Source: Lysinibacillus fusiformis (GTDB lineage Bacteria; Bacillota; Bacilli; Bacillales_A; Planococcaceae). From it: 64,000 nt of DNA. A model generated the notes under the pieces. It worked only from the letters and a program-made list of their open reading frames with translations. It was not told where the DNA came from and ran no database searches. The translations under genes were made by a program, and so were the position numbers. Shown here one piece after another: positions 25,225-34,833 of this stretch; the first letter of the stretch is position 1, and each line of letters starts with the position of its first letter. The stretch is taken from NCBI RefSeq assembly GCF_016925635.1, contig NZ_CP070490.1, forward strand, positions 2,796,001 to 2,860,000. Direction: 5' to 3'.

Positions 25225-25753
25225 CATGCTGTTGAAAAAAGATGATGTCAACGGCAGAAAAAGCAACTTTGCAAGGTGAGGGGGTTGATTTCCGTTCCTC
25301 CAGCGTCCTTTCCAGGGGGCGTCCGAGGAGCCGCTTCACTCACTTCCGTTCGCTCCAGGATCTCCTCTGTGACGCTAAATCCCCTAGGAGTGACGCTGGC
25401 TCCACTCCAATCAACCATTCTGCAAAATGTCTTTACTTTTTTCATAATCAAATCGCCTATTATCTGTATTCTTAGAGGGGATAAGCTCTTATTTTCAATG
25501 TGGAGAAGTGATGCGTAACAACACCTCTTCATAAAGAGTAGTGAGCACCTTCACTTTATTTGAAAACCTGTGCTAAAAAGTTAGTGGGTTGAAGTGGGAG
25601 GCTACTTGACTCCCGTGGGATAGCGAGACAGGCAAAATTCTAAACGGAGCGGTAGCGGAGGAAGCGATTCGGCGCTCGCCCACAGGAAAGCAAGTAGCCT
25701 GCAACGGAAATCCATTTCTACCTTTCAATTGCCTGTTTTGTTTTTCAACACTA
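25225..25753. repeat. 529-bp non-coding repeat element, copy 2
   Basis: Same element and orientation as 3085-3609, about 96% identical by eye. Differences include a 9-base insertion GGCAAAATT near 25633 and a 6-base deletion after CATA near 25446. Short terminal inverted repeat TGTTGAAAAA at the left end and its complement TTTTTCAACA at the right. Located between convergent genes, like copy 1. No protein-coding capacity expected; the frame at 25248-25532 is an accidental reading of the module. Confidence 0.87.
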
Positions 25754-25755
25754 AG

Positions 25756-25794
25756 AAAGGGAAGGCGCACTTAACGAGTGTCCTTCCCTTTTTT
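25756..25794. terminator. Right copy of duplicated bidirectional terminator hairpin (site 2)
   Basis: Same stem as 25189-25224, followed by a TTTTTT run; terminates the GlpQ-like gene on the minus strand. Confidence 0.85.
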
Positions 25795-25803
25795 GTCCGC
25801 ATC

Positions 25804-26715
25804 TTATTTAGACTCTTGAGCTTGTAATAACTCAACAGCAATATCAGGACGGTCTGTAATAACGCCCTTTGCCCCATTATTGAGTAACTTTTTCATCGTA
25901 TCTATATCATTGATTGTCCAATAGTGGACAGGAATATTGAGGTTATTTAAAAACTGAATAAATTTTGGAGAATCTAATGCAATAACCCCTGACTTCGGAG
26001 GGATTTGGAAAACATCCACTTTAGGATGATATAAATGTCCAAACTGACTTGAGAAGGAAGCAAATGCTTTTCTTACATCTGATTCACCTGCACCAAGTGC
26101 TACTTGATTTTGAGCATATAAATTAAAGCGATCTATTTGCTCACCATAAAAGCTTGTCACAACGACACGATGTTCAGCTTGAAGTTCTTCAATTAAGCGC
26201 CAAAGTTTAGAAGGCATTAGACTTCCTTCATAAGTGTCTGGAGCATCTTTGATATCAATGTTGATTAACATGTTTGGATAGGTTTCAAGCAACTCTCGTA
26301 ATGTCACGACATTTAATTTGTCCTCACGATATGGGAAGTTTCCATCCAAATCTTCAAATTGGTAGCCATGATTTAAGGCATTGATTTCTGCCAATGTCAT
26401 ATCTGCAATGAGTCCATAGCCATCCGTTGTACGTTCAACTGTGTCGTCATGGAAAACAATAATTTCCTCATCTTTCGTTAGGCGAATGTCGATTTCAAAG
26501 CCGTCAACACCTAGCTGTGCTGCTTTTTCAAATGCAACCATTGTATGTTCAGGTGCTAAAAGAGCTCCGCCACGATGTGCAAGAATTACGGGGCGTTCGA
26601 ATTGTAATGCTTGCTTACCTTCGCGTTGCTGTGGTTTTGAAATAGCTTTACTACCTGCCCAAGCTGCTGCACTTGCTGCTGCAATTGCAAGCGCAATTTT
26701 TGTTTTCTTACCCAT
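25804..26715 (-). CDS. Glycerophosphodiester phosphodiesterase (GlpQ-like), membrane-anchored
   Basis: 303 residues from ATG 26715 (AAGGAGG upstream). An N-terminal hydrophobic Ala-rich segment (about 5-22) is a signal or anchor. GDPD catalytic marks follow: ILAHRGG (catalytic His), APEHTMVAFEKA, GFEIDIRLTKDEEIIVFHDDTVERTT (Glu/Asp metal ligands and second His). C-terminal VHYWTINDIDTMKKLL-type strand is typical. Would hydrolyse glycerophosphodiesters or teichoic/lipid headgroups outside the cell. Ends next to element copy 2. Confidence 0.93.
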   Translation of the reverse strand: MGKKTKIALAIAAASAAAWAGSKAISKPQQREGKQALQFERPVILAHRGGALLAPEHTMVAFEKAAQLGVDGFEIDIRLTKDEEIIVFHDDTVERTTDGYGLIADMTLAEINALNHGYQFEDLDGNFPYREDKLNVVTLRELLETYPNMLINIDIKDAPDTYEGSLMPSKLWRLIEELQAEHRVVVTSFYGEQIDRFNLYAQNQVALGAGESDVRKAFASFSSQFGHLYHPKVDVFQIPPKSGVIALDSPKFIQFLNNLNIPVHYWTINDIDTMKKLLNNGAKGVITDRPDIAVELLQAQESK

Positions 26716-27119
26716 ATTCGTCCTCCTTAACAATTATCCTCATATAAAAAAGTAATAGTGAATTCATTGTTTAATCAATAGTAGTAAGTACAGGGCCTAC
26801 TATTAAAATTAGTTGCTAGTATAAGTGAATGATGATTTTTTTTATGCCGATTCTTGCCATCCTATTGAAAAACAATCATTATGGAGGTTCAAATGTGTTG
26901 TAAGGGTTCTTTTGAGGCATGATCATCTTTCAGCATTCATCTGTTCCTGTAATGATGCTACAATTGAATTTATCTAAAACAACTGATTCAACTTCACGAT
27001 GTTCAACGTCGTATGCTTTTCCATTATAACGGAAAATTGAGCGTTCTGTCAGCTAAACTCTGTTGCTATCATTTTCTGGTCTATGGTATTCTTTTATGTA
27101 AGAAATGAGGGAATCCAAT
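26716..27119. other. 404-base gene-poor stretch between glpQ-like gene and ylbG
   Basis: Contains a probable decayed coding fragment on the minus strand (26930-27103, listed separately). It also has a tiny plus-strand frame of nine codons (26893-26922) preceded by GGAGG, which I regard as unproven. No terminator or tRNA is visible. Confidence 0.5.
26930..27103 (-). pseudogene. Decayed coding fragment, minus strand
   Basis: A protein-like reading of about 57 codons, interrupted by one in-frame TAG (27053-27055): YIKEYHRPENDSNRV, stop, then LTERSIFRYNGKAYDVEHRE and VESVVLDKFNCSIITGTDEC before TGA. Codon choice looks like that of neighbouring genes. No start codon or ribosome site is visible, and the 5' end runs into the ylbG leader. 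I do not recognise the family. Confidence 0.4.
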
Positions 27120-27392
27120 ATGAACGAACGACAAGGGCTAATCGTTTACGTCCATCAATTAAAACATGCGAAGTCACTTCGGAAATATGGTCATGTTCTT
27201 TATATTTCTAGAAGGCAAAAATACGTAGTGCTTTACTGCGATCGTGAGGACATTGACATGATGACAACAAAACTACAACGCCTTCCATTTGTAAAAGACG
27301 TTGTGGCGTCTTATCGTCCATTTGTAAAAACTGAATATGAAAATGCAAAACCAGATAAAGCAAAGGAATATGACTATAAGGTAGGTCTATAA
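27120..27392 (+). CDS. ylbG: YlbG (DUF2129) protein
   Basis: 90 residues from ATG 27120 (GAGGG upstream). Sequence [38 protein letters not shown] is the DUF2129/UPF0298 family. Small cytosolic protein of unknown function that follows ylbF in B. subtilis. Here the two are separated by about 3.1 kb. Stop is two bases from the stop of the convergent gene at 27395, with no terminator between. Confidence 0.92.
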   Translation: MNERQGLIVYVHQLKHAKSLRKYGHVLYISRRQKYVVLYCDREDIDMMTTKLQRLPFVKDVVASYRPFVKTEYENAKPDKAKEYDYKVGL

Positions 27393-27394
27393 AC

Positions 27395-27784
27395 TCATGT
27401 TAATGCAGGTATATAGTTATTTAGTCTTAATATACCGATTAAGTATTGATAAAATAGTTTTGATTCCGAAAATATAGATGAGTGCTTTATTTCTACAACT
27501 ACTGCTTTTCGACCGAGTTGTTCTATTTGTGCTTCAAACATTTTTTGTCGCTGTGTTGGCTGTTCTTCATTGTATGGGATGCCTTCTCGACAAATATAAA
27601 TAGGCATGAACTTACTTTCGCCGACTGGTTTAAGGGCGACAGCTAAAGAAATCACCTTCTTGTCTTCTTTTGTAGATGTTAGTAAAAAGGCTTGATGAAA
27701 ACGTTCCTGGTTGGTTTTAATAATTTCGAGTAGCTCGTAAACATCACCATAGCCTTCTCCTAATTCTATAAATTGTTGTGGCAT
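27395..27784 (-). CDS. Conserved Bacillales protein of unknown function
   Basis: 129 residues, soluble, alpha/beta. N-terminus MPQQFIELGEGYGDVYELLE is well conserved in my recollection of similar Bacillus proteins; these are sometimes labelled methylthioribose kinase, but no kinase motif is present and the protein is far too short. ATG 27784 has AAAGGA upstream. Divergent from the exported-protein gene at 27841. Confidence 0.75.
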   Translation of the reverse strand: MPQQFIELGEGYGDVYELLEIIKTNQERFHQAFLLTSTKEDKKVISLAVALKPVGESKFMPIYICREGIPYNEEQPTQRQKMFEAQIEQLGRKAVVVEIKHSSIFSESKLFYQYLIGILRLNNYIPALT

Positions 27785-27840
27785 AATAATTGCACATCCT
27801 TTCCAATACTCATAGTATCATGCTGCGGGAGGTCAAGCAC

Positions 27841-29262
27841 ATGAAATTTGCATTAAGCTTTTTTACTATTTTAGCACTAATCATTACAGGAACGATATTT
27901 TTCCAATATCATGCTTATTCATCTGATTTAGAAACGGGCATAGGGGATTTTCATTATTCTCAGGAAATAGAAATTGTCTATCGAGAAAATAGCTTAGATA
28001 TTCGTCAACATTTTAAAAACCTACCAAATCAAAAGGTGAAAATTAAATGGCCTGAAAAAGCAACAAACGCTAGTTGCTTTATTGAAAATGAAAAAAGCTG
28101 TGATCGTTTATCAGATGAAGTCTCTTATTTTGCAAAAGGGGAGACAAAATCACAATCTGTGTCATACATAATTCCAATTGAGGGCGGCTTGAAAAATAAG
28201 ATGCTCCTTCAAAATGTTTTTGCTACACTAATAAATGGTGAAGCGTCTTATTCAATTGTTTCGATTTCTACAGACAGCAAAGTGAAAGGACAATGGGTTA
28301 CAGGTTTGCCTTTAGTAGGTCAACAACAACTTGTACTTGTCAATTACACAATGTTTAGAGGAAACGGTACAGTTCAAGATTTATATTGGCAAGCTGGAGA
28401 ACTTAAAGCGCAAGAGCAGACACCTGTGTTATCTATTTATGCGCAGCAGGAAGTCCCTAATGATTTTCTAAAGTCATTAGAAAATTTACAGCTTCTAAGT
28501 GATGAGCATGTTGCAATTATTCAAGAAAAAAGTCCAGTAGCAGTTCATGATGAAAGATTGTTATTTTTACCAACACTTACTACACAAGCTGTAGAGCAGG
28601 AAGTAATTTTATCACAAATTAAATCACAATATAATTTTGTAGATTCTCCAGAATGGTTGCCTGAGGTTGTGGCATCCTATTTAGTAAACGATCCAATTGG
28701 TGGAGAAAAAACAAAGAAAATCATCAAAACATTAAATGATTATATGACGGATAGTCAACAACAAGCTTGGCAGGAAACATTGAAAAAGCTTGGAGATGAA
28801 TCGATTTCTCCGGATACACTGGATAAGTATTTATCACAGGTATTAGATGCCAAGACATCTTATTTTGCATTAAATGCTGCTCAGCAAAATGGAACCTATC
28901 CGCTTTTATTTGAGGATCCACGTGATGTATATGTGGATGATATGTTGAAGGAAGATGTTCATGTTATTCTATATGAGGGACAGGTGTTGTATACGGCAGA
29001 TACATTATTGCCTTATCTTGGCTACTCAGCTGAGGAAGGGAAGAATGGCTATTATGTAAATAGCGAGCATCGTACATTCCGTTTCCCTAAAGAGCCTGGA
29101 TTCTATGTATTCAACCAACGTAGGTATCCAACTATCTCTGAACCAATCATTAAGATTGCAGATCATTATTATGTAGAAGAAGCTTGGTTACAGCGATTAT
29201 TCCTCGTTGAACTACAAAAAAAGGATGAGCGTATTCAAGTATTAACACAAGAACAACAATAA
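27841..29262 (+). CDS. Exported protein of unknown function
   Basis: 473 residues from ATG 27841 (GGGAGG upstream; a frame to 27790 has none). Signal peptide or single membrane anchor (about 4-25). An N-terminal beta-rich part (about 40-215) is followed by a helical region (about 270-360) and a C-terminal segment (about 385-455; VILYEGQVLYTADTLLPYLGY and YYVEEAWLQRLF) that resembles a copper-amine-oxidase N-terminal/stalk-like repeat. The two Cys at residues about 60-67 (ASCFIENEKSCD) may form a disulfide. Upstream of rsmD; function unknown. Confidence 0.8.
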   Translation: MKFALSFFTILALIITGTIFFQYHAYSSDLETGIGDFHYSQEIEIVYRENSLDIRQHFKNLPNQKVKIKWPEKATNASCFIENEKSCDRLSDEVSYFAKGETKSQSVSYIIPIEGGLKNKMLLQNVFATLINGEASYSIVSISTDSKVKGQWVTGLPLVGQQQLVLVNYTMFRGNGTVQDLYWQAGELKAQEQTPVLSIYAQQEVPNDFLKSLENLQLLSDEHVAIIQEKSPVAVHDERLLFLPTLTTQAVEQEVILSQIKSQYNFVDSPEWLPEVVASYLVNDPIGGEKTKKIIKTLNDYMTDSQQQAWQETLKKLGDESISPDTLDKYLSQVLDAKTSYFALNAAQQNGTYPLLFEDPRDVYVDDMLKEDVHVILYEGQVLYTADTLLPYLGYSAEEGKNGYYVNSEHRTFRFPKEPGFYVFNQRRYPTISEPIIKIADHYYVEEAWLQRLFLVELQKKDERIQVLTQEQQ

Positions 29263-29333
29263 CTTTTGCAGCGGAGGGCCACCCTTTCGCTGCAAAATAC
29301 TTTATATAGACGAAAGTACGGTGAGATGCTGAT

Positions 29334-30393
<1,060 letters not shown>

Positions 30394-30400
30394 TTATGCA

Positions 30401-30434
30401 GAGGATGTCAAATGAACAATGACATCCTCTTTTT
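30401..30434 (+). terminator. Terminator after coaD
   Basis: Perfect 10-base stem GAGGATGTCA / TGACATCCTC followed by TTTTT. Confidence 0.9.
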
Positions 30435-30451
30435 GATCTTTAGTGCTATTG

Positions 30452-31351
30452 TTATTTCAGAAAAAATAGAGCATAAATAGTCGGTACAATGATTATGCTA
30501 AGAAGGCGGAATTTTATATAAGGTCTTACAGAAAGTTTTGCAGATTTGGCGATAACAAAAATTTGTAAGTGAATACTTATACTTTGCATCGTTAACAAAA
30601 TCACAACGAGTAAATGGATATAAGGAAGATCTGGAAATGCTGTAACCGTCATTTTAAGACCGTTCGTTACCTCTAGAACAGCTGCTATCGAAAGCTCAAT
30701 CGTATAGGGAAGCTTGGGTATCAGCTGATCTAAGCCTTGTTGTACAATGGTCTGAATCGTTGTGAAAAAGATGATGGTTGTACCAACTAGCAGAATTGTT
30801 GGAGCCGTTTCTTTAATGCTTTCTGAAAATGGAGCACTATAGAGTGGTGTGTTGTGTACGGAGATATTAGGTGGCTCAGTTTTACGAAATAAAAAGTAGC
30901 CAGTTACTAGGCAACAAATATTAAACGTATGTAGTAAACATAAAAACAACCATCCAAACGTATTACTGTGTAGTAAATCAAGGCTTACAAAACCTAATAC
31001 AAAAAGTGGACTTGGTGCATGACAAACAGCTAGCAAAAAATTTGCCTCTTTCGGGTGTAATTGACCACTATTTTTCAAATAAACAATGGTGGTTGCGCCA
31101 GTTGGATAGCCTCCAAGGGCACTAATAATGTAGGCTTGTACGTATAAAGAAGCCCTTTTTGTTTTGGTACGCATAGGGGCTGTTAAACGCAGAAGCCATT
31201 GTGTTAACACAAGATAAGGCAATAAATACGGAAACAGTGCTTCCATGAAAAGATTTAAGCCTAAATCAGTACCACTATGAGCGGTTTGTGGGAATAACAA
31301 GAGTAAGAGAATTAGAATTACGCAGAGCACTATTTGAATTGTAGCAAACAT
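30452..31351 (-). CDS. ylbJ: YlbJ-type sporulation membrane protein
   Basis: About 299 residues if started at Met 31351 (MFATIQIV), shorter than B. subtilis YlbJ (about 408). Eight or so hydrophobic helices; the block GGYPTGATTIVYLKNSG with CHAPSPLFVLGFV matches the nucleoside-transporter-gate-like YlbJ family. YlbJ is needed for heat-resistant spores in B. subtilis. The start is uncertain: the frame reaches 31447 and no strong ribosome site precedes either candidate. Divergent from ylbL. In B. subtilis ylbK separates the two; it is missing here. Confidence 0.82.
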   Translation of the reverse strand: MFATIQIVLCVILILLLLLFPQTAHSGTDLGLNLFMEALFPYLLPYLVLTQWLLRLTAPMRTKTKRASLYVQAYIISALGGYPTGATTIVYLKNSGQLHPKEANFLLAVCHAPSPLFVLGFVSLDLLHSNTFGWLFLCLLHTFNICCLVTGYFLFRKTEPPNISVHNTPLYSAPFSESIKETAPTILLVGTTIIFFTTIQTIVQQGLDQLIPKLPYTIELSIAAVLEVTNGLKMTVTAFPDLPYIHLLVVILLTMQSISIHLQIFVIAKSAKLSVRPYIKFRLLSIIIVPTIYALFFLK

Positions 31352-31469
31352 GTTATCAACTCGTTTCAACTTTTTGTCATTCACATAGGCAAATGCTAAA
31401 ATCAATATATGTGAGAAAGGCAAAAACATGAACGTATGGTTTTGCAAGCGTCCTAGGAGGTGTTTTCAA

Positions 31470-32516
31470 GTGAAGAAAAAAATTAGTATTTATGCAGTGT
31501 TAATAGTCGTGATTTGTTTTATGATGTTATACCGACTAGACGCGTATATTATGAAACCTGGAAGTGCATATGATGTCAGCAAATTTGTTACTGTTGATAG
31601 CAAAGAGGCAGATAGCGTGGGGTCTTTAAGTTTAATGACAGTCGCTATGCAACAAGCCACACCGTTTTCGTATTTGTGGGCGAAAGTTCAAAAATATCAA
31701 AAGCTAATGGATATTGAACAAGTACGAAATCCTTTAGAGGATGATGAGGAATATAATATTCGACAGTTAAAGTTAATGTCTGATTCACAATTTAATGCGA
31801 AATATGTAGCCTTCCAAAGAGCGGGGCTAGAGACAAAGGTTCTTTTTAATGGTGTATTCATATTAAATGTATTAGACGGAGGAGCTTCAGATGGTATCTT
31901 GAAAGCTGGTGATGAAATTGTCGAGGTTGATGGTCAAAAAATAACTAGCCAACAAATGCTTGTGGATCTATTAAAACCTAAGCAGCTTGGAGATAAGGTA
32001 ACCATTCAATTTATACGCAATGAAGAACAACATCAGGAGACTATTACATTACAGGAAATTCCTAATGCGCAAGAACATAGAGCGGGTTTAGGTATTTCCT
32101 ATACTGAAAGCAAATCGATTGAAACTAATCCGAAAGTGACGATGAAAACAGAGGATATTGGAGGACCTTCTGCTGGTCTGATGTTTACACTTGAGATATT
32201 AGACCAACTTCTTGATGAAGATTTAACAAAAGGCTATGCAATTGCTGGTACAGGTGAAATGCTAATAGATGGATCAGTTGGCAGAATTGGTGGGATAGAT
32301 TATAAGGTTATAGCCGCCGATCGTGACGGTATGGAGATCTTTTTTGCACCAGACGATGAAATCTCTCAAGAAATGAAAGCGAAGTATCCAGAGCTAGAAT
32401 CGAATTATGCGACGGCTGTTAAAACGGCAAAAGAGATTAAAACAAAAATGAAAATCGTTCCAGTAAAAACGGTTGACGACGCTATCAATTATTTAGAGCG
32501 ACTACAACCAAAATAA
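31470..32516 (+). CDS. ylbL: YlbL, PDZ-Lon (S16) membrane serine protease
   Basis: 348 residues from GTG 31470 with AGGAGG upstream. One N-terminal membrane segment (about 5-22), a PDZ domain (about 125-205; VLDGGASDGILKAGDEIVEVDG) and a Lon-type proteolytic domain with catalytic Ser234 in GGPSAGLMFTLEIL and Lys279 in GGIDYKVIAA. The protease is membrane bound with its domains outside. In B. subtilis YlbL takes part in degrading a DNA-damage cell-division inhibitor, together with CtpA. Confidence 0.93.
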   Translation: MKKKISIYAVLIVVICFMMLYRLDAYIMKPGSAYDVSKFVTVDSKEADSVGSLSLMTVAMQQATPFSYLWAKVQKYQKLMDIEQVRNPLEDDEEYNIRQLKLMSDSQFNAKYVAFQRAGLETKVLFNGVFILNVLDGGASDGILKAGDEIVEVDGQKITSQQMLVDLLKPKQLGDKVTIQFIRNEEQHQETITLQEIPNAQEHRAGLGISYTESKSIETNPKVTMKTEDIGGPSAGLMFTLEILDQLLDEDLTKGYAIAGTGEMLIDGSVGRIGGIDYKVIAADRDGMEIFFAPDDEISQEMKAKYPELESNYATAVKTAKEIKTKMKIVPVKTVDDAINYLERLQPK

Positions 32517-32518
32517 AA

Positions 32519-32556
32519 TAAAGGGATGCTAGAGCGTTTTTAGCATCCCTTTTGTT
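32519..32556. terminator. Bidirectional terminator between ylbL and tmcAL
   Basis: AAGGGATGCTA / TAGCATCCCTT stem with flanking A- and T-runs. Confidence 0.9.
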
Positions 32557-32560
32557 GTCT

Positions 32561-33772
32561 TTAGCAACGAATAGGTGGTGTTTGATAATCCTTCGGCAGC
32601 GTCAGATTCTTTGTTCCTTGCTCGATACTTAAATTATAAAGCTCTGCTGCATGGATATCGATGGCTAACATCGCATCACTAGTAGACGCAACTCGACTGA
32701 TTAAGGGTAATTCTATATTCTTTTTTTGCTGACCTAAGTAAGCTTGTCCCGTCGAGCTCATACCCAACAATCGAATAAAGGAGGGCGCTTTAAAACTTTG
32801 AAGCTGCTCTTTTGTAAACCCAGTATAGATATGTGTTACCATACGCTGAAGGCGGGTCCATGTATAACGTTTAGATTTTATTTTTTCCATAAAGCTATTA
32901 AAGGTTGAGCTTGTTTTTGCTGCTTTCACAATTGCATTTTCGATCCCCTCTGTTACTTCTGCATAACGAGTAAGTTCTGAGGGGGTGTGTCTTATAATAG
33001 TGAACTGTAATAAAGGCCAAAAAGTTTCCCAGTTAGCAAATTGGTTATACTTTGTATGCCAGTCTGTTAAAAAATCAAAAGTAGCTTTAGGAACAACATT
33101 TTCTATACTTTGTAAAGAACTTGTAGAAGCAAGGGCTTTACGTATGCCAGTGGCACTTGCAATCGATGCATCTTCCTTTAATGCATCATGGTATCCTGCT
33201 GCAACGCGAGGAATTGTTAGCGGTTTGATGCTACTGTTAAGGGCCCTCGCAGCTTCAAGATAATGAAAGCCCAATATATTATTTGGTTGTGCAAGATCGA
33301 TGTATGGAGCAGGGAACTTCTGAGAAAGCTGTTCATAGGCATAATGTAGGCTTTTTGGATAGCTTGCACCTGTTTTAAGACTGTCTTTAATGAACAAGTC
33401 ATATTCTGCACGGTGGCTGTCAATCAGCTCAAACGTGTTCAGAAAGGGCTGAATAGAGCCGTCTTCACTTCCAAAGGCAAAAGCGTCACAGCCTACTGCA
33501 CTTAATAAAGAAATGGCTCCTTTTGCGAAATCTGTGGCAGGTGCTGTACTATAGACATAAGGTAGCTCAATAACAATATCTACACCACCAGCAAGCGCCA
33601 TTTTAGTGCGTGTCCATTTATCTACCATGGCAGGTTCTCCACGTTGTAAAAATGTGCCGCTCATAACAGCGATAACAAGATCTGCCTGCGCTACTTTTTT
33701 AGCCTGCTCTAAATGATAAGCATGTCCGTTGTGAAAAGGATTATATTCAACAACAATTCCAACTGCTTGCAT
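32561..33772 (-). CDS. tmcAL: tRNA(Met) cytidine acetate ligase TmcAL (YlbM)
   Basis: 403 residues from ATG 33772 (AAGGGGG upstream). HIGH-type nucleotidyltransferase start GIVVEYNPFHNGHAYHLEQA, then VIAVMSGTFLQRGEPAMVDKW and the AFGSEDGS segment. TmcAL uses acetate and ATP to make N4-acetylcytidine at the wobble base of elongator tRNA-Met. Corresponds to B. subtilis ylbM. Convergent with ylbL, divergent from ylbN. Confidence 0.94.
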   Translation of the reverse strand: MQAVGIVVEYNPFHNGHAYHLEQAKKVAQADLVIAVMSGTFLQRGEPAMVDKWTRTKMALAGGVDIVIELPYVYSTAPATDFAKGAISLLSAVGCDAFAFGSEDGSIQPFLNTFELIDSHRAEYDLFIKDSLKTGASYPKSLHYAYEQLSQKFPAPYIDLAQPNNILGFHYLEAARALNSSIKPLTIPRVAAGYHDALKEDASIASATGIRKALASTSSLQSIENVVPKATFDFLTDWHTKYNQFANWETFWPLLQFTIIRHTPSELTRYAEVTEGIENAIVKAAKTSSTFNSFMEKIKSKRYTWTRLQRMVTHIYTGFTKEQLQSFKAPSFIRLLGMSSTGQAYLGQQKKNIELPLISRVASTSDAMLAIDIHAAELYNLSIEQGTKNLTLPKDYQTPPIRC

Positions 33773-33879
33773 GCTTTTCCCCCTTATAATTAATGTTTTA
33801 TTTGAATCTGTTAGGAGTAAATACACTTCTCATAGTATATAATTATAGGTGGGTTTTAAAGTGGTGACAAGAAATTATC

Positions 33880-33908
33880 TTGACATCTATTTTTACACAT
33901 TATATAAT
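33880..33908 (+). promoter_or_regulatory. Consensus SigA promoter of ylbN-rpmF
   Basis: TTGACA (33880-33885), 17-base spacer, TATAAT (33903-33908): a perfect SigA promoter 31 bases before the ylbN start, consistent with high ribosomal-protein expression. Confidence 0.9.
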
Positions 33909-33938
33909 CAACAGTGTTGTCTCGAGGTGATTAAACGA

Positions 33939-34472
33939 ATGAAATGGTCAATTCATCAATTATCTAAATACCGCCAAAACGGGATGCCAATCGATGCCTT
34001 TGTCCAGCTGGACGAAGTGATGGAGCGAAACCAGGATATTCGAGCAATTTCGCCCGTTCATGTAAAAGGGCTATGTACTTTTGGTGCATCGCAAATGACA
34101 TGTCAGTTAACTGTGACAGCAACGTTAACACTACCATGTGCACGCACATGGGAGGATGTTGAGTTTCCAATTGAAGTTGAGACAGTTGAAATTTTTAGCT
34201 GGATTGACGAAGATAAAAGAGGAGACGATGACGGAGACATTCACTATATTGACGGTGAAGTCATCGACATGAAACCAGTTCTTGAGGAATTAGTTTTACT
34301 TGAGGTACCAATGCAAGTGTTCAAAGAGGATTCTGAAGGACAAGTGCATGGTGGTAAAAACTGGTCTTATGCAACAGATGAAGACGTAGAGCTACACAAA
34401 AAAGCTGACGAACAAAAAGTGGATCCAAGACTAGCTTCTTTAGCTAAGTATTTTGATCAAACAGACGAATAG
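33939..34472 (+). CDS. ylbN: YlbN / YceD family (DUF177) protein
   Basis: 177 residues from ATG 33939 (GAGGTGA upstream). The long frame to 33849 covers the promoter and is not coding. DUF177 marks: LTVTATLTLPCARTWEDVEFPIEVETVEIF and the acidic IDGEVIDMKPVLEELVLLEVP segment. Members are coded next to rpmF in most bacteria and have been linked to 23S rRNA/large-subunit biogenesis in E. coli and plants. Lies 24 bases before rpmF in one transcript. Confidence 0.93.
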   Translation: MKWSIHQLSKYRQNGMPIDAFVQLDEVMERNQDIRAISPVHVKGLCTFGASQMTCQLTVTATLTLPCARTWEDVEFPIEVETVEIFSWIDEDKRGDDDGDIHYIDGEVIDMKPVLEELVLLEVPMQVFKEDSEGQVHGGKNWSYATDEDVELHKKADEQKVDPRLASLAKYFDQTDE

Positions 34473-34496
34473 ACGATCTGTAAGGAGGTGCCATCA

Positions 34497-34670
34497 ATGG
34501 CTGTACCATTTAGAAGAACTTCTAAAACTGCAAAAAGAAAGCGTCGTACGCATTTCAAATTATCTGTACCTGGTATGGTAACTTGCCCTAACTGTGGTGA
34601 GGCTAAACTATCACACCGTGTTTGCAAAGCTTGCGGACAATACAAAGGTAAAGAAGTAGTAAGCAAATAA
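34497..34670 (+). CDS. rpmF: 50S ribosomal protein L32
   Basis: 57 residues, normal L32 length. [19 protein letters not shown]-terminus and the zinc-binding CPNCG...CKACG pairs. Start ATG 34497 has AAGGAGGTG upstream; three more codons upstream are an artefact. Confidence 0.97.
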   Translation: MAVPFRRTSKTAKRKRRTHFKLSVPGMVTCPNCGEAKLSHRVCKACGQYKGKEVVSK

Positions 34671-34688
34671 TACAGTGTTTGCTCACTT

Positions 34689-34730
34689 AAAAGGCTAGTA
34701 GAGAGACCATGGCTCTTTACTAGCCTTTTT
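34689..34730 (+). terminator. Terminator after rpmF
   Basis: AAAAGGCTAGTAGAGAG / CTCTTTACTAGCCTTTT stem and T-run. Confidence 0.9.
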
Positions 34731-34833
34731 GTTAGCTAAAAAAGACGGAATATTTCGTCGATTATGAAGTTCTTTACAATAGTGAAATAATTGTGTGATA
34801 CAATTTATTCATTGCGACAAAGGGGGTAGAAGT

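Noticed and set aside
25242-25518. Plus-strand open frames within element copy 2
   Set aside because: They exist only because the GC-rich module lacks stops; no matching intact frame in copy 1.
26893-26922. Nine-codon frame (MCCKGSFEA) with GGAGG ribosome site upstream
   Set aside because: Too short to judge and not followed by a regulated gene or terminator; may be the ruined start of a lost gene.
29264-29297. Stem TTTTGCAGCG / CGCTGCAAAA between the exported-protein gene and rsmD
   Set aside because: Looks like a terminator stem but lacks a T-run; not enough to call a terminator or riboswitch.
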